A DNA stretch of 64,000 bases from Aliiroseovarius sp. S1123 (GCF_023015885.1 NZ_JALKBE010000002.1:496001-560000); one strand, 5' to 3'; positions 1-9,128 are shown, counted from the stretch's first letter. Notes: generated from the sequence alone by a model not told the origin. Made by a program: numbers and translations.

Positions 1-3000
1 AGCTGCTCATATGGCCCCGGCCCGAAGCGCTCGGATACCTGCGCGACCTCGACCGTATAGGAGCCGGGCACCATATCCGCATTGCGCAACGCCGCGATAT
101 AGCTCCAACTGGGGCTGGTGACATCAACCTCGCGCAGCACAGTGGCACCGTCACGGATCCGCAGGCGATAGCGTTCGTCGACCTCGCCCAGCGGCACCTC
201 GGTCTCACTCCACGGATCCCCGTCGATCCGTGTGCGCCTGATCCAGCTAAACTGGTGATCCCCGCCGTCATCACGTGCGGTTAGATGCACGGGCGCATAC
301 GGGCGCAGACCGATGCCGTTGAAGCCGTACACCACATGCACATAGCTTTCATCCGTATAGGCTTTTCGCGCGGGACCGATGCGATAATGACGGTTCAGTC
401 CACGGGCTGCGGACCGCAACGGGATCTGTTCCTGCGCACCATCTAGAACGACGACATAACTACCGACCGGCCACGATGATGGCATAGTAGCATCTGTCCC
501 AAGCTGTCCGCGCAGACGCAGGCTCAGGTCATAGGTTTGTTCACCCACAAGGTCCGCTGTGGCAAATTGCAGGATCTCCCAGTTTTCAGGGCTGCCATCC
601 CCGATCGCCAGCACATTGGCCCCATTCAACAGATCATCTGTAGAGACCGAGAACAGAGTGTTAGGCGAAGACAGCTTCACGCGTAAGGCAGCCCCCCGGT
701 CCAGCTTGCCGACGGGCGCGGCCATCAACTCGGTTTCGGTGACACCAATGATCGAGCGTGCCGAAACCCGGTCAATCCGGCGATAGCCATTGTCACTGGC
801 CGAGCGATAGACTGCGACATTCCCCGGCCAAGGTTCGGCCGTGACCGCAATATGGGGCGCATGAGGCACCTCATCCCCGGTCAGCAAGGGCAGATCCATA
901 AATAGTGGGAAGACCGGTGCTGGCGCGTCATAGGGTTTCACGGCGGGCGCGGGTTCGACACTGTCAGACGGCAGGAACAGTCCCGGCTCGACCCGGACGG
1001 CGCGGATGTTCTGGACACCTGCGTGCTCGACGTGGTCGACACGGAAATGCTCGGTCCCCGCTTCCGTTTCCAGCTTCAGGACATCCCCTGCCCCTTTGGA
1101 CAGTTCCGACGGCGGCAGCGCGAAGCTTGCGCTGTCACGCGCGACACGGGCTTCGGACAGCCAGCGTTCGGTGATGGCGCGGGCCTCGGCACGGGTCAGG
1201 ATCAAAGGGATCTCGGATGTGGACACAGCATAGCTGGATTCATCCGGGAAAATCGCCTCGACCGCGCGGATGTCATAGTCCCCACCGCTTTCGATATAGT
1301 TCAGGCGCACCCGCCCGGCGATCTCGGCCTCGGGCGCGCGGATGCGCTCAAGCGTCGTGTCGCGTTCGGGCGACAGCGCCATCTTTTTGGGGTCCAGAAC
1401 ATGATCCGGCCGTCCTGTGCGCGAGGCAAAGATCAGAACGCCTTCACGCTCGGACACTTCGAACCCGTAGGCAAGCATAAGAGGCTGAAGCGCCGCGCGC
1501 GCGCCGCTAATCTGATCCACCACGTAGCCTCGCACCAATCCATAGAGCTTGGACACGTCATAGCGGGTCACACCCGAGCGCTCGCAGATTTCGCTGACCA
1601 CCGAGGCGAGCGACCGCGACGACGCACGTCCGTTCAGCCAGTGACCGCGTTCATAGTTCGCACCATCACTCCACAACCCTCTACGGTTGGGGAATTGCGG
1701 GAATGGACGCGTGTCCCAGGCCCAGACATGGGCGCGGCTCATATCCAGCATCTGCACACCCGTAGCGCCGTGATGGGGGTTGTTCGCGCCATTCCCCCAA
1801 TAGTCATACATGGCGCGCAGGTACTGCGCTTGCATCAGGTCATCCCGTCGCCCGCTGGAATAGCGCGGCAGAGAACTTTCCGAGCTCTTGGGATCAAGGA
1901 ACTTGTTGGGTTGGTTCGTCCCCTTATCGATGGCCGCACAGCCCATTTCCGTGAACCAAAAGGGCTTCGATCCGGGCAACCAATCGGTCGGCGTCACATC
2001 CCGCGCTCCGCCGACGCGGTTATGGTGCGAGTTTTCCCACCAGCCGCGCAGGTCTTTATAGCGATAGACCCAGTCCTCGCCATGGGCGCCATCGGTAATT
2101 GGTGTGCGTATCTGCAAATCGCGCGCCTCGGGCGTCTTGTAGTACCACGAATACCCCTCACCACCTTCAATATTGGCTTTGAGATAGTCGAGGTTGTAGA
2201 TCGCCTCATAGGACGCATCCGCATGGTCCAAGCCATCGCGCCAATCGGACAAAGGCATGTAGTTGTCGATGCCGATAAAGTCGATCTCGTCATGGCTCCA
2301 CAGGGGATCGAGGTGAAAGAACACGTCCCCCGTTCCGTCCTGTGGCTGATAGCCGAAATACTCCGACCAATCGGCGGCGTACGAGATCTTGGTTTCAGCC
2401 CCCAGAATACCGCGCACATCGTCGACCAGCTGTATCATTTGCTCGACCACCGGGAAGCTGTTGCCCGGACCCCGGATCTGGGTCAGGCTTCGCAATTCGG
2501 ACCCGATCAGGAAGGCATCCACCCCCCCGGCCGAGGCACAGAGATGGGCATAGTGCAGGATGAAACGGCGATACGAGAACTCGGCCGGGCCGGTATAGTC
2601 CACGCCTGCGTCAGTCACGGTAAAGTCGCCAGGCTGCGCGTTACCAAAGAACGCATCGACCTGAGACACTGCGCCCGACGTACCATCCGGAGACCCGGGA
2701 TGATGCGGCGCAAGCACGGTGGTGATCCGACCACGCCACGGCAAAGCGGGTTGGCCGATCTGAGCCGTCCATGGATCAAACAGCGTGTTGCCCTCCATCT
2801 GCTCCATCAGGATGAAAGGATAAAAGGTGGCCTTGCGGTTATACTTCGACGCAAAAGCGATCGCCTCTTTCACCGCCTGATCCGAGGGCGTGCCGCCATA
2901 GACCGGGCGGTCGTCCGCGTCGCGCGGCACCAATCCGGCCTGAGCACGCGCAACACCACTGACGGTCCACGGCATGGACTTGCCATCCATCTCGTGCTGC

Positions 3001-3905
3001 TCGACCCGCGGCTGGATCTGGCATGATCCACAGCGCAGGTCATTGCCAAACCACGACACGACCAAGGCTGTATTCCGGCAATTGGGCATTTCCTCGCGCA
3101 TCTGCTGATACGAGGTGACGAAGTCCGTTTTGCCAGACGGGCTGTTCAGGTTCGACCCGCCACTGACGCCCGGACCTGCATCATAGTGCACCTTCGACGT
3201 CGCCATCGCATATTCCCCCGTTCCGGGGATTAACGCCACGGCCTGCGTACCGCGCGCGACCTCATTGTCCTGATCGGGCTGCTCTGGGCGGAAGACCTCG
3301 AAACTGAATTGGGGTACGCGGTTTCCGAACTGGGTGACGTCCAGATCTTCAATCACCACATAGGCGACACCGCGATAGGCCGGCGCTTTCCCTGCCCCTT
3401 TGACGGCTTCGATCTTGGGATCGGGCAACTGATCCTCGGTGCCCTTGTAGACACGGATCGTCAGATCGTTTTTCTCGATCTCATTTCCATCAGCCCAAAT
3501 TCGCCCAACGCGCGTGATTTCACCTTCACAAAGCGCAACGGCCAAGCTGATCGAATAGCTATAGGTCGTAACCTCGGGCTCTGGCGGCTTGACCAGCCCC
3601 TTGCCGCCCCCGGTTGTGGTGGTGTTTTCCTTGAAGCGGGTCGACCAGATCACCTGCCCGCCCAGACGCGCACGCCCGAAGATCATCGGGATCGCCACAC
3701 CTTCCGACGCACCGCTCATGCGCAGCCGGTCCACGCGACCCGTTTCAATCGGGTCAGAGCCCGCACCCAGAATACGATTATCGATGGTCTGGCCGATCGT
3801 AGCGCCGATCGCCTTGCCGATCACCACCGATGACAGCCCCAGAACGCCGCCGCCAATCGAGGCACCAGCCGCTGCACCTACTGCAGAAAGAAGTATCGTC
3901 GCCAT
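1..3905 (-). CDS. GTA megatron / host-specificity tail tip protein (gp15), 3' end cut by window
   Basis: An open frame reads from the ATG at 3905 down through base 1, giving about 1301 codons, close to the usual ~1300 residues of Rhodobacter-type GTA gp15, so only the last few residues are missing. The family forms the central tail-tip fibre of the particle and touches the recipient cell. The N-terminus is glycine- and alanine-rich and hydrophobic. The middle (about residues 300-720) has the look of the GTA TIM-barrel domain, including FTEMGCAAIDKG near residue 651; a phage-tail-type domain follows. The start overlaps the gp14 stop as ATGA, so the two are translationally coupled. Family assignment is confident; domain borders are approximate. 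Confidence 0.93.
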   Translation of the reverse strand, partial: MATILLSAVGAAAGASIGGGVLGLSSVVIGKAIGATIGQTIDNRILGAGSDPIETGRVDRLRMSGASEGVAIPMIFGRARLGGQVIWSTRFKENTTTTGGGKGLVKPPEPEVTTYSYSISLAVALCEGEITRVGRIWADGNEIEKNDLTIRVYKGTEDQLPDPKIEAVKGAGKAPAYRGVAYVVIEDLDVTQFGNRVPQFSFEVFRPEQPDQDNEVARGTQAVALIPGTGEYAMATSKVHYDAGPGVSGGSNLNSPSGKTDFVTSYQQMREEMPNCRNTALVVSWFGNDLRCGSCQIQPRVEQHEMDGKSMPWTVSGVARAQAGLVPRDADDRPVYGGTPSDQAVKEAIAFASKYNRKATFYPFILMEQMEGNTLFDPWTAQIGQPALPWRGRITTVLAPHHPGSPDGTSGAVSQVDAFFGNAQPGDFTVTDAGVDYTGPAEFSYRRFILHYAHLCASAGGVDAFLIGSELRSLTQIRGPGNSFPVVEQMIQLVDDVRGILGAETKISYAADWSEYFGYQPQDGTGDVFFHLDPLWSHDEIDFIGIDNYMPLSDWRDGLDHADASYEAIYNLDYLKANIEGGEGYSWYYKTPEARDLQIRTPITDGAHGEDWVYRYKDLRGWWENSHHNRVGGARDVTPTDWLPGSKPFWFTEMGCAAIDKGTNQPNKFLDPKSSESSLPRYSSGRRDDLMQAQYLRAMYDYWGNGANNPHHGATGVQMLDMSRAHVWAWDTRPFPQFPNRRGLWSDGANYERGHWLNGRASSRSLASVVSEICERSGVTRYDVSKLYGLVRGYVVDQISGARAALQPLMLAYGFEVSEREGVLIFASRTGRPDHVLDPKKMALSPERDTTLERIRAPEAEIAGRVRLNYIESGGDYDIRAVEAIFPDESSYAVSTSEIPLILTRAEARAITERWLSEARVARDSASFALPPSELSKGAGDVLKLETEAGTEHFRVDHVEHAGVQNIRAVRVEPGLFLPSDSVEPAPAVKPYDAPAPVFPLFMDLPLLTGDEVPHAPHIAVTAEPWPGNVAVYRSASDNGYRRIDRVSARSIIGVTETELMAAPVGKLDRGAALRVKLSSPNTLFSVSTDDLLNGANVLAIGDGSPENWEILQFATADLVGEQTYDLSLRLRGQLGTDATMPSSWPVGSYVVVLDGAQEQIPLRSAARGLNRHYRIGPARKAYTDESYVHVVYGFNGIGLRPYAPVHLTARDDGGDHQFSWIRRTRIDGDPWSETEVPLGEVDERYRLRIRDGATVLREVDVTSPSWSYIAALRNADMVPGSYTVEVAQVSERFGPGPYEQ

Positions 3906-4351
3906 CAGCTTGTCCTTTCAGGAAATTCAAAACACGCCACGATGCGACGCGCCCAAGGTGTCGAAAGCGGGCTTTCAACAACGCCGTGCCCGCTATAGGC
4001 ATGGATAAAGGATGGGGCCGGCCCGATGCGGCTGACAAAACCAAGATGCTTGGCCACCGCATCCGAGCGCATTCGAAACAGCAGGATGTCACCCGGTTGC
4101 CGGTTTTGCGGGGGTTTGGGGAGCAAATGAGCTTGTGCCGCCTGCCACAGGGTCTCTTGCCCGTCGGTTTCGGACCAATCCGCAGTATAGGGCGGCACCT
4201 CGACAGGTTCCTGCCCCAACACGGATCGCCAAACCCCACGCACCAAGCCAAGACAGTCACACCCTGCCCCTTTTCGCGAGGCTTGATGCACATAGGGCGT
4301 CCCAAGCCATTCCTGCAGCTCTTGCAGGATCTCCGCCTGTCGCAGCCCCAT
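3905..4351 (-). CDS. GTA NlpC/P60 cell-wall peptidase (gp14)
   Basis: This 148-residue protein is an NlpC/P60-family peptidase carried on the GTA tail, where the family is thought to help breach the recipient's peptidoglycan. The catalytic Cys33 lies in GCDCLGLVRG and a candidate catalytic His117 in FIHAYSGHG. I chose the ATG at 4351, which begins MGLRQAEI, because it is one base past the gp13 stop and gives the family length. An upstream in-frame start at 4390 would overlap gp13 by 38 bases and is less likely. The stop overlaps the gp15 start as ATGA. Confidence 0.92.
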   Translation of the reverse strand: MGLRQAEILQELQEWLGTPYVHQASRKGAGCDCLGLVRGVWRSVLGQEPVEVPPYTADWSETDGQETLWQAAQAHLLPKPPQNRQPGDILLFRMRSDAVAKHLGFVSRIGPAPSFIHAYSGHGVVESPLSTPWARRIVACFEFPERTS

Positions 4352-4352
4352 A

Positions 4353-5306
4353 TCAGCCCCCAGTAACTGGTGAGAACGGGTTGACGTCACCCGAGATCAG
4401 ACCTTCAAGGTCCAAAGTCTCGCGACCGTCGCCGCCATCATTGCGCCCCGAAGGGATCGGATAGGACATCAGCCAGTCCTCGCCAGGGATGTCAGGAAAC
4501 CCACGGAAGTTCAGAAAATTGTTGAACTTCTTGCGGCAGGTGCGGGGCAGTTTATCGCAGCCCGCCTCAAGCCGCACCCGATCCCCGGATTGCATCACGG
4601 CGCGCAGCGCCTCCCACAGCTCGATGGTACGCGCACCGTTTTCGCCCTTGGCATCATTCTTGATGATCCCGCTGAGACCTTCGGCGTCACCGCTGAGGAC
4701 CGTAAAGCGACCACGCACAAACCAATCCTCGGGGTAAAGCGCCATATCTGCGAACTGGAACACTGTCTCGTCGTCATTGCTAACCAGATCCAGCTCGACT
4801 GAGTATCCGGTCTGACCCAGATCGAACCGGCACTTCCCATAGCCCAGCACCGCCGAGCATGGCGACTGATACGCCCGCCCCTGCGGCTGGTTCATGGCCT
4901 CGCTCAAGCCGTTCAACTCGGCCCGGAAGCCACCCGCCTCGCGGGCCAGCTCTCCGACCGTTCCGCGAAACCGCAGGAAGCGCTGCGAGACATCGCGCCA
5001 ATTGACCAGCCAGGCTTCGACCTCGGCCCCGTCATAGCGGCCTGCGCGAATGTCCTTTTCGCTGATCGCATCCGTGGACAGAACACCCAAGGCCTCGGTG
5101 TTATCCACCGACAGACCTGTGGTCTGGCTCAGTGCATGCGCCGTCATGCCGGTGTCGGCTTTATAGATGAACCCATCCATCTCAACGTCCAAGTCGTGGT
5201 CAGTGAAGCCATACACCTCACCATCGCGCCGCGTGACCTTCCACAGCCGCGCAACGGTCGTGACGCCTCCGCCCAAATGGTTCTGAAACTCGGTAGAAAT
5301 CACCAT
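4353..5306 (-). CDS. GTA tail hub protein (gp13), DUF2163/BR0599 family
   Basis: This 317-residue protein matches the phage BR0599/DUF2163 family, the hub that connects the distal tail ring to the megatron in Rhodobacter GTA. Four cysteines form two pairs, C150 and C159 (SPCSAVLGYGKC) and C250 and C257 (GCDKLPRTC). The RcGTA hub is reported to hold a metal or iron-sulfur site with four Cys, so this arrangement probably has the same role. The start shares one base with the gp12 stop (TAATG), and the stop is followed by gp14 after one base. Confidence 0.92.
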   Translation of the reverse strand: MVISTEFQNHLGGGVTTVARLWKVTRRDGEVYGFTDHDLDVEMDGFIYKADTGMTAHALSQTTGLSVDNTEALGVLSTDAISEKDIRAGRYDGAEVEAWLVNWRDVSQRFLRFRGTVGELAREAGGFRAELNGLSEAMNQPQGRAYQSPCSAVLGYGKCRFDLGQTGYSVELDLVSNDDETVFQFADMALYPEDWFVRGRFTVLSGDAEGLSGIIKNDAKGENGARTIELWEALRAVMQSGDRVRLEAGCDKLPRTCRKKFNNFLNFRGFPDIPGEDWLMSYPIPSGRNDGGDGRETLDLEGLISGDVNPFSPVTGG

Positions 5307-5938
5307 TAGACACGTACCTCGACCACGGGAACGTTAGGGGCATCGCCTGCCTGAAAAGACGCAACCGAGGTGTGTATCCGGTCGGTGTCAAACCGGACCG
5401 GCACATCAAACTCGAACCCTGCCGTGACCTCTTCACCCTCCTCCGGCGCCGTCGCGAACGTAACCATCCCCGTTGTCAGATCCACGCTGTACTGCGTGCC
5501 TTCGATCTGAGGATCACCCTTCAGGCCCAACTTCACGGTGCCCTCAATAGGCTTGTGGATCGGCCGTTCATATGTGTCCGTACCCGACCGATAGGTCTTG
5601 ATCAGCTGAAACTCGGTTCTCACACCATCACCCCAGCCCAGGATCTGATCGGTGAACGCGGGATCCGCCGAGGGCAGCCCGCTTTTGAAATCCGACCAAT
5701 CCTTCCAGCGAAACGCATGCAACTGCCCGCGCCGCGCTTCGAAGAAGGCGATCAGCGTCTCGACATCGTCAAGCGAGCGCATCCCGATCCCAGCATCATA
5801 GCGGCGGCGGGAATGCTCCCACGGGGTGTTGCGTTCTTCAAACCCGTTGGCCAGCGTCACGACTTCGGTGCGCCGTTCAGGACCGCCAACCGAGCCGAAG
5901 CTCAGATTGGCCGGGAAGCGGATTTCGTGAAAGAACAT
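5306..5938 (-). CDS. GTA distal tail protein (gp12), DUF2460
   Basis: This 210-residue protein is of the DUF2460 type found at the twelfth position of GTA clusters. In the particle it forms the distal tail ring on which the hub sits. It opens MFFHEIRFPANLSFGSVGG and contains RRGQLHAFRWKDWSDF, a stretch typical of the family. A strong Shine-Dalgarno (GAGGAGGG) lies upstream of the ATG. It is followed by gp13 with a one-base overlap. Confidence 0.92.
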   Translation of the reverse strand: MFFHEIRFPANLSFGSVGGPERRTEVVTLANGFEERNTPWEHSRRRYDAGIGMRSLDDVETLIAFFEARRGQLHAFRWKDWSDFKSGLPSADPAFTDQILGWGDGVRTEFQLIKTYRSGTDTYERPIHKPIEGTVKLGLKGDPQIEGTQYSVDLTTGMVTFATAPEEGEEVTAGFEFDVPVRFDTDRIHTSVASFQAGDAPNVPVVEVRV

Positions 5939-5971
5939 GGCGAACCCTCCTCAGGTCGTAAAATCAGGGGA

Positions 5972-6634
5972 TCAGCGGTGGCGTTGCCCACGCGCAAGGG
6001 CGCGCTGAACATTGGCCGCGATCTGGCTTTGCGACCGGCGGAAGCTTTCCACATCCGGGGTCGAGATATTCATGGTGACGTTGATCGGCGCTCCACCGCC
6101 CTGAGCACGGACGCCCAGACGACCATCGGCCCCTCGGCTAAGTGGCATGATTGCCTCTGGCCCGGCCTCGCCCATCAAGCCCGTCCCGCCGCGCATAGGA
6201 AATGCAGTGGCCTGCGAGACGACCCCCCCTTTGGCAAACGGCATCACACGCCCTTGGGTGAACGCGCCCCCATCCGCAAAGGGCAGGAAAGCGTTCGTAA
6301 GCGCCCCAACCCCTTGCCCCAGGATGCTGCCAAAGTGGTTTGTGACGGGCGAAATCGCTGCATTGAACGCCGCGTCGGTCATGGACTTTGCAACCATTTT
6401 CAACGCATCCGACAGCTTCATGCCGTCAAAGACCAGCCCTTCGAAAGCACGCCGCAACCCGGACGAGATGCCCGAGGATAGCTTGCTTACATCCGTGCTC
6501 AGATCCGAGATCGTCGAGTGCATCCCCTTCAGTTCAAAAATGAACCCTGCAGTCATCTGCTGAGCACCGCCAAGTGTGGCCTCCAGTGCGTCGATCTGAT
6601 CTTCAAAGCTGTCGATACTGTCCAATCCAGCCAT
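5972..6634 (-). CDS. GTA tail tape measure protein (gp11)
   Basis: This is the tape measure protein of the GTA tail. At 220 residues it is very short next to phage tape measures, in keeping with the short GTA tail. The N-terminal half is helical (DSIDSFEDQIDALEATLGG) and the C-terminal part is glycine-rich (FADGGAFTQGRVMPFAKGG, GEAGPEAIMPLSRG), motifs typical of lambda-family tape measures. I chose the ATG at 6634, which shares one base with the upstream stop (TGATG) and has AAAGGG upstream; a GTG three bases earlier is possible. Confidence 0.93.
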   Translation of the reverse strand: MAGLDSIDSFEDQIDALEATLGGAQQMTAGFIFELKGMHSTISDLSTDVSKLSSGISSGLRRAFEGLVFDGMKLSDALKMVAKSMTDAAFNAAISPVTNHFGSILGQGVGALTNAFLPFADGGAFTQGRVMPFAKGGVVSQATAFPMRGGTGLMGEAGPEAIMPLSRGADGRLGVRAQGGGAPINVTMNISTPDVESFRRSQSQIAANVQRALARGQRHR

Positions 6635-6852
6635 CACATGCCCTTTCCAGTGGGGGCACGCGGTTCATCGGGGAACGCGCGTGCAAGCTCTTCCAGCCGC
6701 GACCGCAGGCAGGTGGCAGGTTGCCCGTCCAGCCCGGCCATCACAGCCAATTCGATGGGGGTCAGCGCCCAGAATTGATCCGGGCGCAGCCCCAGTTTTC
6801 CAAGGCCAAGGCGCATCAGCCCCGGCCAGTCGAAGCCAGCAGGCTCAGCCAT
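6634..6852 (-). CDS. GTA tail assembly chaperone-like protein (gp10.1), TIGR02216 family
   Basis: This 72-residue protein lies between gp10 and gp11, the place of the small gp10.1 gene in GTA clusters (TIGR02216 family). It opens MAEPAGFDWPGLMRLGLG and contains PDQFWALTPIELAVMAG, typical of this family. Phages often encode two chaperone proteins just before the tape measure, so a chaperone role is inferred from position. It overlaps the gp10 end by 8 bases and the tape measure start by one. Confidence 0.88.
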   Translation of the reverse strand: MAEPAGFDWPGLMRLGLGKLGLRPDQFWALTPIELAVMAGLDGQPATCLRSRLEELARAFPDEPRAPTGKGM

Positions 6853-7177
6853 CAGCGGCCTCGTTCGGGGTCAACGCAAAGGCGCGGGTCAAGAGCTGAC
6901 CGGCAGCCTTCGCCGCCTCCACTGGCCCGCCTTGAATTTCGGCAGACAGCAGATCCGTTGCGGTGCCTTGCCATCCCCCACCACGAAGCCCGGCCACGAT
7001 CAGCGCCAGCACATCCCGGCTTGAGAACTGCCCGCTTTCGAACCGCTCGACCAAGGAGACGATCGAGGCCTCGCCCAGCTGCTCTTCCAGCTCGGCCAAT
7101 GCCCCCAGCGTCAGTTTCAGCACATGGGAAGTGCCATCGATCACCAGCGCTACTTCGCCCGTCCACCGGTTTGTCAT
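6845..7177 (-). CDS. GTA gp10, tail assembly chaperone family protein
   Basis: This 110-residue protein matches the 'gene transfer agent family protein' (gp10) group, probably acting in tail assembly like phage TAC proteins. It contains VIDGTSHVLKLTLGALAELE, typical of the group. I start it at the ATG at 7177, two bases after the gp9 stop; a TTG six bases earlier would overlap that stop. There is little Shine-Dalgarno, so translation probably depends on ribosomes finishing gp9. Confidence 0.9.
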   Translation of the reverse strand: MTNRWTGEVALVIDGTSHVLKLTLGALAELEEQLGEASIVSLVERFESGQFSSRDVLALIVAGLRGGGWQGTATDLLSAEIQGGPVEAAKAAGQLLTRAFALTPNEAADG

Positions 7178-7179
7178 GA

Positions 7180-7593
7180 TCAAAGCGCCGTAAAGGTCAG
7201 TTCACCGGCCGAGGCCATCGACAACTCATACGTCGCCTCGCCGTTATGCGAGCCCGCATATTCGATCGAAGTGATCATGAACGGGCCTTCGACCACGCCG
7301 AAATCGGGCACGATCACCTGAAAATTCGGCACTTCGTTGTCGAAAAAGATCTGACGTGCCCGTTCATCGGTCGAGGCGTCCTTGAACACGCCCGAGCCCG
7401 AGATCGAGGCCGATTTCACACCTGCCCCACCCAACAGTTCACGCCAGCCGCCCGTGCTTTCCAGGCTGGTCACATCCACGCTTTCCGCGTTGAAGCTCAG
7501 GCGCGTGGCCCGAAGGCCCGCAATGGTCTCGAACACGCCGGTGTCAGTCATGTCGAGCTTGATCAGAAGGTCTTTGCCGTTTTGCGCAGCCAT
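7180..7593 (-). CDS. GTA major tail tube protein (gp9)
   Basis: This 137-residue protein is of the TP901-1 major tail family, the subunit stacked to make the tail tube. It opens MAAQNGKDLLIKLDMTDTG and contains VDVTSLESTGGWRELLGGAG, a conserved loop of the family. The ATG follows GGAG at normal spacing. It follows gp8 after 23 bases, one of the few true gaps in the tail block, which suits a protein needed in many copies. Confidence 0.94.
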   Translation of the reverse strand: MAAQNGKDLLIKLDMTDTGVFETIAGLRATRLSFNAESVDVTSLESTGGWRELLGGAGVKSASISGSGVFKDASTDERARQIFFDNEVPNFQVIVPDFGVVEGPFMITSIEYAGSHNGEATYELSMASAGELTFTAL

Positions 7594-7616
7594 AGGATCA
7601 CTCCGTTTTGAAAGGT

Positions 7617-8027
7617 TTAATTGTCTTCAACACGAGCGCGGAAGATCAGGTCGATGCGGCGTACATCCGCGTCTTCAACCCGCCGCGCCCGCGCACGATG
7701 AAAGTTCAGATACACAAGCCGGCCACGTGCCAGGATCAGGCTGGCATCCACCAACGTGTCGCTGACTGCCGCGGCAACTTCTTTGGCGGCCTGAAAGCCT
7801 GCCGCATCCGTGACCACGCTGATCGTGACCTCGTGCAGCGCGCCTTGCCCGGTCATGTCTGACCGTTCGCGCACATCTTCAGGCCCGAGGCTGACATAGG
7901 TGCCGGTGATGATGCCCGCAGGCACCGCGTCATAGATTGCACCGGGCACCAAGGCCGACAGCGTACTGTCCGCCGCGAGGCGCTGGTAGATGGCCTGTTG
8001 CAAAGCCGCAGAAACGCCATAGCTCAT
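7617..8027 (-). CDS. GTA gp8, DUF3168 tail terminator-like protein
   Basis: This 136-residue protein belongs to DUF3168, the family at position eight of GTA clusters; related phage proteins cap the tail tube where it meets the head. It opens MSYGVSAALQQAIYQRLAAD and contains YVSLGPEDVRERSDMTGQGA. A strong Shine-Dalgarno (GGAGG) precedes the ATG, which overlaps the gp7 stop as ATGA. Confidence 0.9.
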   Translation of the reverse strand: MSYGVSAALQQAIYQRLAADSTLSALVPGAIYDAVPAGIITGTYVSLGPEDVRERSDMTGQGALHEVTISVVTDAAGFQAAKEVAAAVSDTLVDASLILARGRLVYLNFHRARARRVEDADVRRIDLIFRARVEDN

Positions 8028-8362
8028 GCCGAAACCTCCTCTTGTGCGAAACAGGTTAGGTAATGCGCGCCCGCGTCGGCCTCGGTCACGGCAAGGATGC
8101 GGAAAATCCGCGAGCCGTCGCGAAAACGCTGATCTGGCTTCGGGCGCGAAGGCGCACCGTCGGGGGCCGCGCGCACCGTGATGCGAAAGGCAATCGACGA
8201 CACGGTGGCCATGCCCGCGGCACGTTCACGCCCCGAGCCGGGCTTGACCTCGGCCCAGAGGGTGCCAAGCGCCTGCCAGCTTTGGGTGAAGCCGCCCGCG
8301 CCATCCGGCGCGCGCACAGGCTCTTCCAGCGACAATTTGCGGTTCAGGACAGGGCGTTTCAT
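8024..8362 (-). CDS. GTA head-tail adaptor (gp7)
   Basis: This 112-residue protein is of the phage head-tail joining family (SPP1 gp16-like). It contains the family pattern LEEPVRAPDGAGGFTQSW and ends in DGSRIFRILAVTEADAGAHY. It bridges the portal-connector assembly to the tail. Both ends overlap their neighbours as ATGA, so it is translated between gp6 and gp8 as one coupled unit. Confidence 0.92.
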   Translation of the reverse strand: MKRPVLNRKLSLEEPVRAPDGAGGFTQSWQALGTLWAEVKPGSGRERAAGMATVSSIAFRITVRAAPDGAPSRPKPDQRFRDGSRIFRILAVTEADAGAHYLTCFAQEEVSA

Positions 8363-8964
8363 ACTGCCCCTCCACCGCCAAACAGGCGCACAGTGCGATA
8401 GCGCTGCAACAGTGCCGCAATTGCTGCAGGCAGTTCACCCCGCCCCGACATGGCGCCATCCGCGCGGTTTTCATAATAGGTTGCGGCCAGCATCATCACG
8501 GCATGCGCCAGATCAGCTGGAAGATCGCCCCAAGCGGCACCAAAACCAGCCTCGAAGCCAATCACGGCCTGACCACCCACGGGAATGGCGGGCAAGCACA
8601 GCCCGGTCGACACAAGGCGGGGGCGGTGCATATCCGGCGCCAGCCCATAGCGGGTTGGGTCGATCACCTCGGCCCCGCCCAGACGGTCATGGATTTCAAG
8701 GCTCAGAACCTGCGTAACAGGTGCCACCGGCAAGGCTTGCGACGCCAGATCGCGCCAGGCGGTCAGGGTCCAGGTAAATTCGCGCGACAGAAGGATCTTT
8801 CCGGTGCGGGCCTCGATCGCGGCCATAGCGGCCCGAAGGTAGGTTTCCAGCACCTGATCCTGCACCCCGTCATCGGCAAACCCGGTACCCAGCCGCAGGT
8901 GGTCCTTGAATTGGGCGACCGGAAGGGCCGTGCCCGGCACTGTGGTCTGCTCGACTAACATCAT
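8359..8964 (-). CDS. GTA head-tail connector (gp6)
   Basis: This 201-residue protein is a phiE125 gp8-like head-tail connector, with the DHLRLGTGFADD segment and an Ala-rich helix ending in AMMLAATYYENRADG. It docks under the portal. It starts with ATGATG after CGGAGATGATCC. It is the first gene after the 164-base structured spacer that separates the head genes from the connector and tail genes, so its block may be expressed at a different level from the capsid. Confidence 0.92.
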   Translation of the reverse strand: MMLVEQTTVPGTALPVAQFKDHLRLGTGFADDGVQDQVLETYLRAAMAAIEARTGKILLSREFTWTLTAWRDLASQALPVAPVTQVLSLEIHDRLGGAEVIDPTRYGLAPDMHRPRLVSTGLCLPAIPVGGQAVIGFEAGFGAAWGDLPADLAHAVMMLAATYYENRADGAMSGRGELPAAIAALLQRYRTVRLFGGGGAV

Positions 8965-9128
8965 GGATCATCTCCGAAATTCGGGCCCCTCACGTCATGT
9001 GGGAAAGGGTGGGCGCGCACCGTCCGCATTGCTCGGACGGAGGGGGAGCAGCTAGACAACACGGGGGTGGTCGGTGCGCGCCCTGCCCCGTGACAGCCCG
9101 AAAGCCATCACGGGATCAGGTCCGGTCC
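8965..9128 (-). other. Structured non-coding spacer between GTA capsid and connector genes
   Basis: This 164-base gap holds a perfect 12-base inverted repeat (9011-9022 with 9072-9083). Inside it is a 7-bp hairpin with a 7-base loop (9020-9026 with 9034-9040). The two stems share bases 9020-9022, so they compete rather than stack. No T tract follows, so it is not a classical terminator. It probably acts as an RNA stabiliser or processing site behind the capsid message. Confidence 0.6.

Noticed and set aside
1023-3026. 667-codon open frame on the plus strand
   Set aside because: It lies wholly opposite gp15, whose protein matches a known family. Long antisense frames are common in high-GC DNA, and this one shows no recognisable domain.
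9011-9083. Inverted repeat as an attachment or packaging site
   Set aside because: GTA packaging is not known to depend on a local site, and there is no direct repeat elsewhere in the window. An RNA role is more likely.
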